Assembly (NCBI GenBank): GCA_964508025.1
Contig: CAZDSF010000013.1
Location: forward strand, 1 to 64,000
DNA length: 64,000 bases
Reading direction: 5' to 3'
Origin: JAAZNO01 sp964508025
GTDB taxonomy: Bacteria; Chloroflexota; Anaerolineae; B4-G1; SLSP01
Under the pieces are notes generated by a model. It was not told the origin of the DNA, did no database searches, and saw nothing but the letters and a program-made list of their open reading frames with translations. This document shows positions 42,746 through 51,665 of the stretch, one piece after another; the stretch's first letter is position 1, and the number at the start of each line of letters is the position of its first letter. Both the position numbers and the translations under genes were made by a program.

Positions 42746-44287
42746 CTACTCCCACTCGATAGTAGCGGGCGGCTTGCTGCTAATATCGTAAACCACGCGA
42801 TTGACGCCGCGCACCGCGTTGACAATCCGATTCGACACTCGCGCCAGCAGCGCGTAGGGCAGCTGCGCCCAATCCGCGGTCATATAATCATCCGTGGTGA
42901 CAGCCCGCAAGGCGATGACATCCGCATACGTGCGGTGATCGCCCATCACGCCGACGCTCTGCACCGGCAGCAACACAGCAAAAGCCTGCGCCGTCTGGCG
43001 ATAGTAACCTGCCGCGTGCAGCGCTTCCAGGAAAATCGCATCGGCTGCCTGTAACGTGGCGACGCGCTCGCGGGTCACTTCGCCCAAAATGCGCACAGCC
43101 AGCCCAGGTCCCGGGAACGGATGGCGCCAGATCAAGGCCTCCGGCAGCCCCAAAGCCAGCCCCACTTCGCGCACCTCATCCTTGAAGAGTTCGCGCAGCG
43201 GTTCCACCAGCGCCAGCGACATCTGCTCCGGCAAGCCGCCGACGTTGTGATGGCTCTTGATACGGTGCGCGGTAGCGCTGCCCGCGCTTTCAATCACGTC
43301 GGGATAGATCGTGCCCTGCGCCAGAAACCGCACCCCAGTGAGATCGCGCGCCTGCGCCTCGAATACGCGAATGAACTGCTCGCCAATGATGCGCCGCTTC
43401 TGCTCCGGCTCGGTAACGCCCGCCAACGCGGCAAAGAAACGCTCCGCCGCATCCACCACCACCAGCCGCATCCCCAGGCTTTGATGAAATGTCGCTTCCA
43501 CCTGGGCGACTTCATCCTTGCGCAGCAATCCTGTATCCACAAAGATACACGTCAGTTGATCGCCGATAGCGCGATGAACCAGCGCTGCTGTGACCGCGCT
43601 ATCCACACCGCCGCTCAGCCCGCAGACCACGCCGGCTGCCCCCACCTGCTCCCGTATCCGCATCGTCGTTGCCGCGATGAAGGCTTCCGGCGTCCAATCG
43701 CCCGCGCAGCCGCAAATGTCGAATAGGAAACGCCGCAGAAGCTCGCCGCCTTGCGGCGTATGGATGACTTCTGGATGGAACTGCAACCCAAAGAGTCGGC
43801 GCTCAGAATGTGCGAAAGCAGCGAGAACGCCGCTCTGACTACGCGCAAGCGCGATGAAGCCCGGCGGCATAGCGACCACCTGATCGCCGTGGCTCATCCA
43901 CACAGTCTGCCGCTCTGGCAATCCGGCGAACAACGGATGATGCGGCTCCAAAACCATGACTTCCGTCGCGCCATATTCGCGGACGGCGCCCGGCTGCACC
44001 CTACCCCCCAAGGTCTGCGTCAGCAGCTGCATCCCGTAGCAAATCCCCAACACAGGCACACCCAACGTGAACAACTCCGCTGGCAGAGTCGGCGCGCCCG
44101 CGTCGTAGACGCTGTTCGGCCCGCCGGAGAGAATCACGCCCACTGGAGATAGCGCCGCGATGCGTTCCGGGGCAGCATTCCAGGGCAGAATCTCAGCATA
44201 GACGTGCAACTCGCGCACGCGGCGAGCGATCAGCTGCGTAGTCTGCGAGCCGTAATCGAGGATGACCAGCGTCTCACGCGCGCTCAC
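42746..44287 (-). CDS. guaA: GMP synthase (glutamine-hydrolysing)
   Basis: The 513-residue enzyme converts XMP to GMP using glutamine and ATP. The N-terminal class I amidotransferase has nucleophile Cys83 in GICYGMQ and the His/Glu pair in QFHPEV. The ATP pyrophosphatase domain starts with the SGGVDS loop (near 225), and the C-terminal dimerisation domain ends with the usual RVVYDISSKPPATIEWE. It starts 3 bases after xpt ends, forming an operon that takes xanthine to GMP. Confidence 0.96.
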   Translation of the reverse strand: MSARETLVILDYGSQTTQLIARRVRELHVYAEILPWNAAPERIAALSPVGVILSGGPNSVYDAGAPTLPAELFTLGVPVLGICYGMQLLTQTLGGRVQPGAVREYGATEVMVLEPHHPLFAGLPERQTVWMSHGDQVVAMPPGFIALARSQSGVLAAFAHSERRLFGLQFHPEVIHTPQGGELLRRFLFDICGCAGDWTPEAFIAATTMRIREQVGAAGVVCGLSGGVDSAVTAALVHRAIGDQLTCIFVDTGLLRKDEVAQVEATFHQSLGMRLVVVDAAERFFAALAGVTEPEQKRRIIGEQFIRVFEAQARDLTGVRFLAQGTIYPDVIESAGSATAHRIKSHHNVGGLPEQMSLALVEPLRELFKDEVREVGLALGLPEALIWRHPFPGPGLAVRILGEVTRERVATLQAADAIFLEALHAAGYYRQTAQAFAVLLPVQSVGVMGDHRTYADVIALRAVTTDDYMTADWAQLPYALLARVSNRIVNAVRGVNRVVYDISSKPPATIEWE

Positions 44288-44290
44288 AGC

Positions 44291-44866
44291 TCACTCCGCA
44301 AAGACAATCGTGCCGTCATCGTGCAAGGCTTCGATGATGACCAGCGACTCGATGGGCACGTTGAGATAGCCCAGCAGCTCCCGCCCTTGCTCGAAACGCT
44401 TCTCCACCAACGTGCCGATGCCGATCAAGGCAGCGCCGGCATCCCGCACCAAGCGCGCCAGCGCGTCAATGGTCTGCCCCGTTGCCAGAAAATCGTCAAT
44501 AATCAACACCCGATCATCAGGCAACAGAAATTCCGAAGAGACCATCAGGGAAACCTGACCGCCCTTGGTGTGCGAAGGCGCAAACTCCACAAAGGCGGGG
44601 TCCTTCATGGTGATGGGCTTGTGTTTGCGCGCAAAGACCAGCGGCAGCCCCAGCGCATAGGCGGTGGTCAACGCAGGGATGATACCGGAGACCTCAGCAG
44701 TCAGGATGCGCGTCGGCGCGTAGGCGCCAAAGCGCCGGGCAAACTCAGCGCCCGCTTCCAGCATCACCGTGGCATCCACCTGATGGTTGATGATGCTATC
44801 AATCTTGAGGATCCCTCTACCCAGATAAACCCCCTCGCTACGAATCAATTCCTGTAATGATTTCAT
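44291..44866 (-). CDS. xpt: Xanthine phosphoribosyltransferase
   Basis: ATG 44864-44866 is preceded by AAGGAG at 8 bases. The 191-residue enzyme has the Xpt N-terminus (MKSLQELIRSEG), the flexible-loop ARKHKPITM segment, and the PRPP motif VLIIDDFLATGQT (near 125). It makes XMP from xanthine and PRPP; guaA, 3 bases downstream, completes the path to GMP. No purine riboswitch is visible in the 130-base leader, unlike the homologous locus of Bacillus. Confidence 0.93.
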   Translation of the reverse strand: MKSLQELIRSEGVYLGRGILKIDSIINHQVDATVMLEAGAEFARRFGAYAPTRILTAEVSGIIPALTTAYALGLPLVFARKHKPITMKDPAFVEFAPSHTKGGQVSLMVSSEFLLPDDRVLIIDDFLATGQTIDALARLVRDAGAALIGIGTLVEKRFEQGRELLGYLNVPIESLVIIEALHDDGTIVFAE

Positions 44867-44927
44867 GGCAACACTCCTTAAGAAAATCAACAAATCTCAG
44901 AAAAGAAAGAGCAAAAACTATCTAGCT

Positions 44928-44956
44928 ATTTTACCAAAGTATGACAAAATCACCAA
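44928..44956 (-). promoter_or_regulatory. Promoter of xpt-guaA
   Basis: On the minus strand: TTGGTG (44951-44956), a 17-base spacer, and TAAAAT (44928-44933). It overlaps the divergent promoter on the other strand, so the two may compete. Confidence 0.6.
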
Positions 44957-44969
44957 ATCGAGGTAGAAT
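44941..44969 (+). promoter_or_regulatory. Promoter of the DUF2804 gene
   Basis: ATGACA, a 17-base spacer and TAGAAT, 27 bases before the ATG at 44997. It overlaps the xpt promoter. Confidence 0.6.
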
Positions 44970-44996
44970 GATAAGCAGCAACATGGAGGGAATAAC

Positions 44997-46055
44997 ATGA
45001 CGAGCACAAATCTACATGCACAGCGGGAAATCACCCAGTCCACGCCGTTGCTAGATGCGCACGGCAATCTCGCTCAGGTAGGATGGGCGCGGCAACCCGT
45101 TTGGGATTGCAACCTGGAAGCTGTGGGCTTCTATCCCTGGGCGTTGCGCCCGCTCCAACGCTTTCGCATCAAGCGGTGGGATTATTACGGCATCACTACC
45201 CCCACGCACTTTTACGCCTTCACGCTGGCAGATCTGGGCTATGCCGGGCAGGTCTTCGCCTATGTCGTGGATTTCGAAGCGCACAGTTGCCACGAGGAGA
45301 CGCTGACCCTGCCGTTGGCGCGCGGAATTACCCTGCCGCGCAACAGCACCGAGGGCGTCAGCAGCTATGAGGGGCCCAAAGCCCGAATGCGCTTCCAAAC
45401 CGAGCCGGAAGGACGGCGACTCGCGGTCGCGTGGCCGAACTTTGGCGGCGGCGGGTTGTCGGCAGAAGTCTTCCTCCAGCTCCAACCACAGCACGAATCT
45501 ATGGCAATCACCATCCCCATCAAACACAAGCGCTTCTATTATAACCGCAAAATCAACTGCTTGCCGGCAACCGGATGGATCGAAAGCAACGGCAAGCGCC
45601 AGGAACTGCAGCCCGACGCGCACCTCGGCAACCTGGATTGGGGCCGCGGCGTCTGGGAATACAAATCGTTCTGGGTCTGGGCCAGCGCTTCAGGATTCCT
45701 GGCCGATAAACGCCGCGTGGGATTGAACCTCGGCTTTGGCTTCGGTGACACCTCAAGCGCCACAGAAAACGCGTTGATCCTGGAAGGGCGCATCCACAAG
45801 CTGGGGCGCGTGGACTTCAGCTACGCTTCCAGCAACTTCATGGCGCCCTGGCGTATGCTCGCTGCTGATGGGCGCCTGGACCTCACGTTCACCCCCTTCC
45901 TCGACCGCACTGCGGCAACCAACCTGCTGCTCATCACCAGCGAAGTGCACCAGATGTTTGGGCACTACAGCGGCGTCGCCGTCACCGATGACGGAGAAAC
46001 GTTGCGTCTTGAGGGCCTCATCGGCTTTGCGGAGGAGCATCACGCCAAATGGTGA
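44997..46055 (+). CDS. DUF2804 domain protein
   Basis: The 352-residue protein starts behind GGAGGG. Family features: QREITQSTPLLDAHGNL, then RIKRWDYYGITTPTHFYAFT, FYYNRKINCLPATG (near 180) and LGNLDWGRGVWEYKSFWVWA (near 210), ending in HYSGVAVTDDGE. DUF2804 proteins resemble lipocalin-like/SvfA-type beta barrels and are of unknown function, perhaps in lipid handling. There is no signal peptide. It stands next to, but divergent from, the purine genes. Confidence 0.85.
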   Translation: MTSTNLHAQREITQSTPLLDAHGNLAQVGWARQPVWDCNLEAVGFYPWALRPLQRFRIKRWDYYGITTPTHFYAFTLADLGYAGQVFAYVVDFEAHSCHEETLTLPLARGITLPRNSTEGVSSYEGPKARMRFQTEPEGRRLAVAWPNFGGGGLSAEVFLQLQPQHESMAITIPIKHKRFYYNRKINCLPATGWIESNGKRQELQPDAHLGNLDWGRGVWEYKSFWVWASASGFLADKRRVGLNLGFGFGDTSSATENALILEGRIHKLGRVDFSYASSNFMAPWRMLAADGRLDLTFTPFLDRTAATNLLLITSEVHQMFGHYSGVAVTDDGETLRLEGLIGFAEEHHAKW

Positions 46056-46110
46056 ACGGCGGCGCGGCAACAATTCCGCCTTCCGCCTTCATCCTTGATA
46101 GGAAGAATCC

Positions 46111-46695
46111 ATGAACAAGCACAAACAACTTTCAGCGTGGTTGCATCGGCTCTCAACGGGTCGTGTGGCGCTCATCGCCACGGTGGTGTTCGTTTTGTTC
46201 ACAGCATCAGTATTGCCCTGGCAGGCCGCCGAAGCGGCGCGCGTCTCCGGAGGCGCCGGCTCGCCAGACACCTCGCTGTGGTACACGCCCGCCGATCTCT
46301 ACGCCATGGCCGAAGCCTACGGGCCAGAAGGACGCCAGGCTTACCTTGTGGCGCGGTGGACCTTCGACGTGATCTGGCCCCTGGTGTATACGGCGTTCCT
46401 CGTCGCGGCCACGAGCTGGCTGCTGCGCCGCGTTTTGAGCGCGGCAAGCGCGTGGCAACAGCTCAATCTGCTGCCGGTGCTCGCCATGATCCTGGATTTC
46501 CTGGAGAACTCCGCCGCCTCGATTGTACTGGCGCGCTATCCAACGCCCAGCCCGCTGATCGCCCCACTGGCGCCGGTTTTCACGCTGCTGAAGTGGCTCC
46601 TTGTCGGCGGCAGCTTCGTGCTGTTGCTCGGTCTCGCCCTCGCAGCATTGTGGCAGCAGCTCCAACAGAGGCAAACAAAACGGCCCGACAAGTAG
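46111..46695 (+). CDS. Hypothetical membrane protein, four helices
   Basis: The 194-residue protein has hydrophobic segments at about 18-40, 85-105, 118-140 and 155-180, and an outer loop (GSPDTSLWYTPADLYAMAEA) after the first. GGAAG precedes the start by 7 bases. Its last codons and TAG stop lie in a terminator stem shared with the convergent tRNA genes. I do not recognise a family. Confidence 0.72.
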   Translation: MNKHKQLSAWLHRLSTGRVALIATVVFVLFTASVLPWQAAEAARVSGGAGSPDTSLWYTPADLYAMAEAYGPEGRQAYLVARWTFDVIWPLVYTAFLVAATSWLLRRVLSAASAWQQLNLLPVLAMILDFLENSAASIVLARYPTPSPLIAPLAPVFTLLKWLLVGGSFVLLLGLALAALWQQLQQRQTKRPDK

Positions 46696-46705
46696 CCGGG
46701 CCGTT
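46679..46705. terminator. Terminator hairpin shared by the membrane protein gene and the tRNA genes
   Basis: AACGGCCCG pairs with CGGGCCGTT around a 9-base loop. On the minus strand it is followed by TTGTTTG, as expected after the tRNAs. The stop codon of the plus-strand gene is inside the loop. Confidence 0.75.
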
Positions 46706-46718
46706 CATTGTGTGTGAG

Positions 46719-46790
46719 TGGCGAGGACTAGATTCGAACTAGCGACCAAGGGCTTATGAGTCCCCTGCTCTACCACTGAGCTACCTCGCC
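46719..46790 (-). tRNA. tRNA-Met (CAT), elongator
   Basis: The 72-nt gene folds fully: acceptor GGCGAGG/CCTCGCC, D-arm GAGC-like GCTC..GAGC with a short AGTGGTA loop, anticodon loop CTCATAA, and T-arm GCTAG-TTCGAAT-CTAGT. The discriminator is A and CCA is not encoded. The acceptor 1-72 pair is a normal G-C, so this is the elongator, or, if its C34 is modified to lysidine, tRNA-Ile2; the two cannot be separated with certainty here. The innermost anticodon-stem pair is an A-G mismatch. Confidence 0.9.
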
Positions 46791-46803
46791 GCTCCAAAAA
46801 GAG

Positions 46804-46875
46804 TAGCGGGGGACGGATTCGAACCGCCGACCTTCGGGTTATGAGCCCGACGAGCTGCCACTGCTCCACCCCGCA
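46804..46875 (-). tRNA. Initiator tRNA-fMet (CAT)
   Basis: The 72-nt gene has two initiator hallmarks. The first is three consecutive G-C pairs at the bottom of the anticodon stem (TCGGG/CCCGA around CTCATAA). The second is no Watson-Crick pair at position 1-72 (T opposite T in the DNA reading, inside TGCGGGG/CCCCGCT). T-arm GGCGG-TTCGAAT-CCGTC. CCA is not encoded. It is transcribed first, 13 bases ahead of the other CAT tRNA. Confidence 0.92.
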
Positions 46876-47015
46876 TCAATGGCTATATTATACACAGCTC
46901 CCCAAATTAGTCAAGCCGGTTGGCAATTCACCAAACCAGGAGTATACTGGAACTATCAATTCAACTTCTCGAGGCTTCTTGCGGCCCACGCAACGCAACA
47001 CGCAGAGGTAAACGC

Positions 47016-47918
47016 ATGAACAACACGAGTGACAACGACGCGGCTGTGATGACGGGCGCCCGTCAAACGATGGCTTCATGGGCCAGGGTGCTCGAATCTC
47101 TCGACGCCGTCCCACCAACCTATCAGGCGACGTGCGCCGCGCTTTTCGGCAACAGCCCGGTCCCGCCAACCCTGATCCTCACGCCCGCCAGCCGCGAATT
47201 ATCCCGTCGGGTGAGCGAAAAGCTGCTCTGCCTGCTGGATGATGATCTGACCGTCATGGAACGCGATGGCAGCCGCATCAATATCCAACAGTATACGCTC
47301 AGCGCCCTGCGCGATGTGGAGGTGGGCACGATCCTGCTCTATTCGTGGATCACCATCAACGGCAAGTTGCCAGATGGAAAACTGGGCACTGCGACGTTCA
47401 CCTTTAACACCGCCACTTTGCGCCATTTCGAGTCGCTGCTGGAAAAAGCGCGCGGCGGCGTTGCCAAACCCGGCGATGTGAAACTGCGGCGCGAGCAAGC
47501 CAAGCTCGACTACCTGAACGCGCTCGATTTCAAGTTCATGAACTTCGCCAAAAGCAGCCTGGTATCTGATAGTGTCGTACGTTACAGCCTTTGGCAGCCC
47601 GAAATCCGCGCGAAAACCGTCAGGCTATTCGGTTGGGCTTTGCAGCGCACCATTGCCACCGCGCATCTCATCGTTCTGACCGACAAGGAGTTCATTCTCA
47701 TTCGAGATGATGCGCGCATCAAAAGCGTTCGCGGCTTCCGCCACGGCGGTGTGTGGCGTTATATCCCCCGGCGCAGCTGCGTCGCCGCCGAGATCACCGA
47801 ATCCACTGGCGATTTACTCACCTTCACGCTGCATCTAACCGAAAATGGCCGCCTGGATATGCTCTTCACCCCAGATCAGCGCCTCGCCCTGGCTGAACTT
47901 CAGGAATTGTTCCCCTGA
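47016..47918 (+). CDS. Hypothetical protein, possibly PH-like
   Basis: ATG 47016 was chosen for its AGAGGT site; a longer frame starts at 46920 without one. The 300-residue soluble protein contains SRRVSEKLLCLLDDDLTVME, SALRDVEVGTILLYSWITIN, and later THLIVLTDKEFILIRDD-like sequence (AHLIVLTDKEFILIRDDARI). The alternating strands around a 'level seen by a kinase or transporter' pattern resemble two bacterial PH (bPH) domains, as in DUF/YokE-like proteins. That match is by eye. It has no signal peptide. Confidence 0.65.
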   Translation: MNNTSDNDAAVMTGARQTMASWARVLESLDAVPPTYQATCAALFGNSPVPPTLILTPASRELSRRVSEKLLCLLDDDLTVMERDGSRINIQQYTLSALRDVEVGTILLYSWITINGKLPDGKLGTATFTFNTATLRHFESLLEKARGGVAKPGDVKLRREQAKLDYLNALDFKFMNFAKSSLVSDSVVRYSLWQPEIRAKTVRLFGWALQRTIATAHLIVLTDKEFILIRDDARIKSVRGFRHGGVWRYIPRRSCVAAEITESTGDLLTFTLHLTENGRLDMLFTPDQRLALAELQELFP

Positions 47919-47925
47919 ACCAGCC

Positions 47926-48918
47926 TTAATGCGCGCCCTTCTCATAGGGCTGCCCTAGGGCCGCTGGCGCGTCGCTGCGTTTCCCACGAATAAGCAACGC
48001 CAGCAACGTGAGCACGTAAGGCAACATGAGCAAAAATTCGTACGGTACCACGCCCACGCCCCGCTCCGCCTGGCTGAGCGCCTGGATGCGGAACTGCAAC
48101 GAATCCGCCAGACCGAAAAGCAACGCCCCCAACAAGCCCAGCTCCGGGCGCCAACGCGCAAAAATCACCAGCGCCACCGCAATCCAACCGCGCCCGGCGG
48201 TGATATTCTCGCGAAATAGTTTGAGCTGCACCACAGTGAGCACCGCCCCGCCTAATCCCGCCAGCGCCGCGCCGAGCAACGTCGCCGCATAACGCGTGCG
48301 CGCCACATTCACCCCAGAGGTCTCAGCGGCGGCAGGATTCTCGCCTGCCGCGCGAATCTTCAATCCCCAAGTGGTGTGGAACAGGAACACCCACACGGCC
48401 CCCACCAGAAAAAACGTCAGGTAGACCGTGGGATCGTGTCGGAAGAGGATTTCGCCCAGCACCGGAATCCGGCTCAAACCGGGGAGCGTCACCAGCGCCA
48501 TGCCGTTCACGCGCGCCGTCATCGCGCTAAACGTCTGGCGATAGAGATATGCCGCCAACCCATGCCCAAACAGCACCAGCGTCACGCTGCTGATGACCTG
48601 ATCCGCCTTCAGGGTAACGCTGAGCCAGGCCATGAGCAGCCCCATCGCCGCCCCGGCGAGCATTCCCGCCAGCAATCCGAGCCAGGCCGCGCCTTGCCCC
48701 AGCGCCGCACCCGCCGGGCCGTTTTCCAGCGCGTAAGCGGTCATAAAGCCCACCACGCTGCCCACAATCATCATCCCTTCCAGGCCCAGGTTGAGCACGC
48801 CCGCCCGCTCGGTAATGATCTCGCCCAGAACGGCCAACAACACCGGAATCGCCAACCGGATCCCAGCCGTGACCAGGGCGATGAGAAAACTCCAGGTGAG
48901 AATTGCCTGCCAATCCAT
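47926..48918 (-). CDS. BMP-family ABC transporter permease (second), NupQ/YufQ-like
   Basis: The 330-residue permease has about ten helices. GEIITERAGVLNLGLEGMMIVG (quoted in part: ITERAGVLNLGLEGMM, near 37) is the signature of the branched-chain/CUT2-like permeases that serve BMP receptors. RYAATLLGAALAGLGGAVLTV is typical too. Characterised relatives carry purine nucleosides. TGGAGCC precedes the start. It is the last gene of the seven-gene run. Confidence 0.88.
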   Translation of the reverse strand: MDWQAILTWSFLIALVTAGIRLAIPVLLAVLGEIITERAGVLNLGLEGMMIVGSVVGFMTAYALENGPAGAALGQGAAWLGLLAGMLAGAAMGLLMAWLSVTLKADQVISSVTLVLFGHGLAAYLYRQTFSAMTARVNGMALVTLPGLSRIPVLGEILFRHDPTVYLTFFLVGAVWVFLFHTTWGLKIRAAGENPAAAETSGVNVARTRYAATLLGAALAGLGGAVLTVVQLKLFRENITAGRGWIAVALVIFARWRPELGLLGALLFGLADSLQFRIQALSQAERGVGVVPYEFLLMLPYVLTLLALLIRGKRSDAPAALGQPYEKGAH

Positions 48919-48970
48919 AAACGGCTCCAGAAATTCGCTAGTCAGGTTGAACGCAGATCAATGCAGGAGA

Positions 48971-50011
48971 TCAGCCATGAGAAGCCTTGCGCGCGATCGC
49001 ATCCGCCGCCAGCACCGAAAGCACGATCACCGCCTGGATGGCATCGGCGAGCGCAGCGGGCAGCCCCAAGACGATGTGCATGGATTGCGCGCCGATGATG
49101 AGCGCGGAGAAGAAGATCGCCGCCGCCGCCACCCCCAGCGGATGCATCCGCCCCAACAGAGCCACCAGAATGGCGCTGAAGCCATAGCCGCCGCTGATGT
49201 CGCCCTTGAGCCGGGTGTGCAGCGTGCTCACCTCGATGATGCCCGCCAGCCCCGCCAACGCGCCGCTGAAAGACAGCGCGAACAACGTGATGCGGGCAAC
49301 GTTCATGCCCGCGTAGCGCGCCACACTCGCCCGCGAACCGGTCGCCCGCAGGCGAAAGCCCAACGGGGTGTGCCACAGCAGGCCGTAGACTACGGGGATG
49401 AACAGCACCGCGATCAACACGCCAATATGGATGCGCGTGCCCGGAATGAGCGCCGGCAATCGGGTGACGGGGCTAAGCTGGGCGCTCACCGGCAAATAGC
49501 CGCCAGGTTCTTGCAACGGCCCACGCACCAGGTATTGCATCAGCAAAATGGCGATGTAGTTGAGCATGAGCGTGGAGATGATCTCGTTCATACCGCGCTT
49601 GATCTTGAGCACACCGGGGATGAGCGCCCACAACGCGCCGCCCAGCGCGCCCGCGAGCAGCATGGTCAACAGCAGCAAAGGCCGGGGCAAAGTAGGCAAA
49701 AACAGCGCAACCACCCCACCCAGCAGCGCGCCCATGTAGAACTGCCCCTCGCCGCCGATGTTCCACACGCGCGAGCGGAACGCCGCCGTCAAGCCCAGCC
49801 CCACCAGCAACAGCGGCGCCGCCTTAATCGCCGTCTCGGTCAACTGCCGGATGCCGCCAAAGGCTCCGCGCAGCACCACGCCATAAGCGGTGAGCGGATT
49901 GGCGCCGGCAATGAGAATCATCACCGCGCCGATGAGCAAGCCCATCAACCCGCCCAGCACCGGCGCCAGGATGTGTGCGCGCCGCGCGCGCGCCTGCGAA
50001 GTCTCAGTCAT
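48971..50011 (-). CDS. BMP-family ABC transporter permease (first), NupP/YufP-like
   Basis: The 346-residue permease has about ten helices, with FRSRVWNIGGEGQFYMGALLG (near 115, quoted in part), KRGMNEIISTLMLNYIAILL and GYGFSAILVALLGRMHP, all typical of this family. Its ATG overlaps the ATPase stop as ATGA, so the two are co-translated. It forms the channel with the permease at 47926. Confidence 0.9.
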   Translation of the reverse strand: MTETSQARARRAHILAPVLGGLMGLLIGAVMILIAGANPLTAYGVVLRGAFGGIRQLTETAIKAAPLLLVGLGLTAAFRSRVWNIGGEGQFYMGALLGGVVALFLPTLPRPLLLLTMLLAGALGGALWALIPGVLKIKRGMNEIISTLMLNYIAILLMQYLVRGPLQEPGGYLPVSAQLSPVTRLPALIPGTRIHIGVLIAVLFIPVVYGLLWHTPLGFRLRATGSRASVARYAGMNVARITLFALSFSGALAGLAGIIEVSTLHTRLKGDISGGYGFSAILVALLGRMHPLGVAAAAIFFSALIIGAQSMHIVLGLPAALADAIQAVIVLSVLAADAIARKASHG

Positions 50012-51555
50012 GGTTCACACACCCCAACATCCCAGGAACCGCCCATCATCAGCCCCAGACGGTTGACATCGGCCTCGGCGGCGGGCAGCACGCCCACGAT
50101 CCGGCCCTCGTACATCACCGCGATGCGGTCGCTCAGCGCCAGAATCTCATCGAGCTCGGTGGAAATCAGCAGAATGGCGACCCCGGCATCGCGTTGGGCG
50201 ATGAGCGCGCGATGGATGTACTCAATAGCGCTGACATCCAGGCCGCGCGTGGGCTGCGCCGCGAGCAGCACCCGTGGCTGGCGGGCCAACTCGCGCGCCA
50301 GAATCAGCTTCTGCGCGTTGCCGCCGGAGAGCGTCCCCGCCGCCGTATCCACCGACGGCGTGCGCACATCGAAATGCGCCACCAAATCGGCAGCTTGTGC
50401 GCGAATCGTCGCCCAATCCAGCGCGCCGTGGCGCGTGAAGGGCGGCTCACCCACCCGCTGCAACACTGCATTCTCGGCAACGGTGAAGTCATCCAGCAAG
50501 CCCATGGCATAACGATCCGAGGGAATATGCGCCAATCCACCCTGGCCCATGCGCGCTGGCGTCGCGTGGGTCACATCCTGCCCGCAGAGGGAGATCGAGC
50601 CGGCGGTGACTTTGCGCAAACCGGCAATCACCTCCTCCAATTCGCTCTGCCCGTTGCCGGCAACGCCGGCGATGCCCAGAATCTCGCCCGCGCGCACTTC
50701 CAGGCTCACATCGCGGAGCGCGGGCAGCTGGCGCTCGTTGGAAGCGTGAACGCCATGCAGCGCCAGGCGCACCTCCTGCGGCTGAGCCGGCGTCTTGGGC
50801 GCGCGCAACACGATCTCGCGTCCCACCATCATACAGGCCAGGTCTTGCTGGCTCACGCCAGAAGCGGACACCGTATCCACGACGCTGCCATCGCGCAACA
50901 CGGTGATGCGATCGCTCACGGTTAACACCTCTTCCAGCTTGTGCGAGATGAACACCAGCGTCTTGCCCTCTTCCGCCAGACGGCGCAGCGTGACGAGCAA
51001 CTCGTTGACCTCCAGGGGCGTCAACACAGCGGTCGGCTCGTCCAGAATCAGCACCTCCGCGCCCCGGTAGAGCGCCTTGAGGATTTCCACGCGCTGCTGC
51101 TCCCCCACCGAAAGCGTCCACACCTCGGCGGCGGGATCAATTTGCAGGCAATATTTCTCCGCCAGCGCCGCGAGCCGTTGGCAAACGGCCTTCCGATTTT
51201 CGACGAAGGGTGCGCGCGGAGAGGGCTGTCCCAGAATGATGTTTTCCGCCACCGTGAAGGGGCGCACCAGCATGAAGTGCTGATGCACCATCCCCAGGCC
51301 GTGGGCAATGGCGTCGCGCGGCGACGCGAACGCCACCGGCGCGCCGCGCAAGCGAATTTCGCCCGCATCCTGTCGGTACAAGCCGTAGAGGACATTCATC
51401 AGCGTCGTCTTGCCCGCGCCGTTTTCGCCCAACAGCGCGTGAATTTCGCCGGGCAACAGCGTCAGATCTACGCCGTTGTTGGCGATCACGCCGGGGAAAG
51501 TCTTCACAATCCCGCGCATTTCCACAATGGGGGCTGGATTCATAGCATCAGACAT
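50008..51555 (-). CDS. BMP-family ABC transporter ATP-binding protein (double ATPase), NupO/YufO-like
   Basis: The 515-residue protein carries two ABC domains in one chain. The first has Walker A LLGENGAGKTT (near 42), signature LSVGEQQRVEILKAL, and Walker B ILDEPTAVLTPLE. The second has the degenerate P-loop GVAGNGQSELEE and LSGGNAQKLILAREL. Such tandem ATPases drive CUT2 sugar and BMP nucleoside importers. ATG 51553-51555 (MSDAMNPAP) is chosen; the second ATG at 51543 is an alternative, and neither has a clear ribosome site. A strong hairpin separates it from the receptor gene. Confidence 0.88.
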   Translation of the reverse strand: MSDAMNPAPIVEMRGIVKTFPGVIANNGVDLTLLPGEIHALLGENGAGKTTLMNVLYGLYRQDAGEIRLRGAPVAFASPRDAIAHGLGMVHQHFMLVRPFTVAENIILGQPSPRAPFVENRKAVCQRLAALAEKYCLQIDPAAEVWTLSVGEQQRVEILKALYRGAEVLILDEPTAVLTPLEVNELLVTLRRLAEEGKTLVFISHKLEEVLTVSDRITVLRDGSVVDTVSASGVSQQDLACMMVGREIVLRAPKTPAQPQEVRLALHGVHASNERQLPALRDVSLEVRAGEILGIAGVAGNGQSELEEVIAGLRKVTAGSISLCGQDVTHATPARMGQGGLAHIPSDRYAMGLLDDFTVAENAVLQRVGEPPFTRHGALDWATIRAQAADLVAHFDVRTPSVDTAAGTLSGGNAQKLILARELARQPRVLLAAQPTRGLDVSAIEYIHRALIAQRDAGVAILLISTELDEILALSDRIAVMYEGRIVGVLPAAEADVNRLGLMMGGSWDVGVCEP

Positions 51556-51580
51556 CGCACGTAGAAATTCAACAAAGAAG

Positions 51581-51621
51581 GTGATTTCCGTCGCCACGTG
51601 GCGCGCGGCGACGGAAATCAC
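51581..51621 (-). terminator. Intercistronic hairpin after the BMP receptor gene
   Basis: A 15-base perfect stem (GTGATTTCCGTCGCC with GGCGACGGAAATCAC) around an 11-base loop, followed by CTTCTTTG on the minus strand. It lies between the receptor and the ATPase genes, so it likely lowers downstream expression relative to the receptor. Confidence 0.75.
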
Positions 51622-51665
51622 CGCTAAAGGCCACAGCCCTCAGCCGCAGCACTGATCATATCGGT

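Noticed and set aside
44867..44996. Purine riboswitch upstream of xpt
   Set aside because: The 130-base leader has promoters for both directions but no three-way-junction-like conserved bases or terminator stem.
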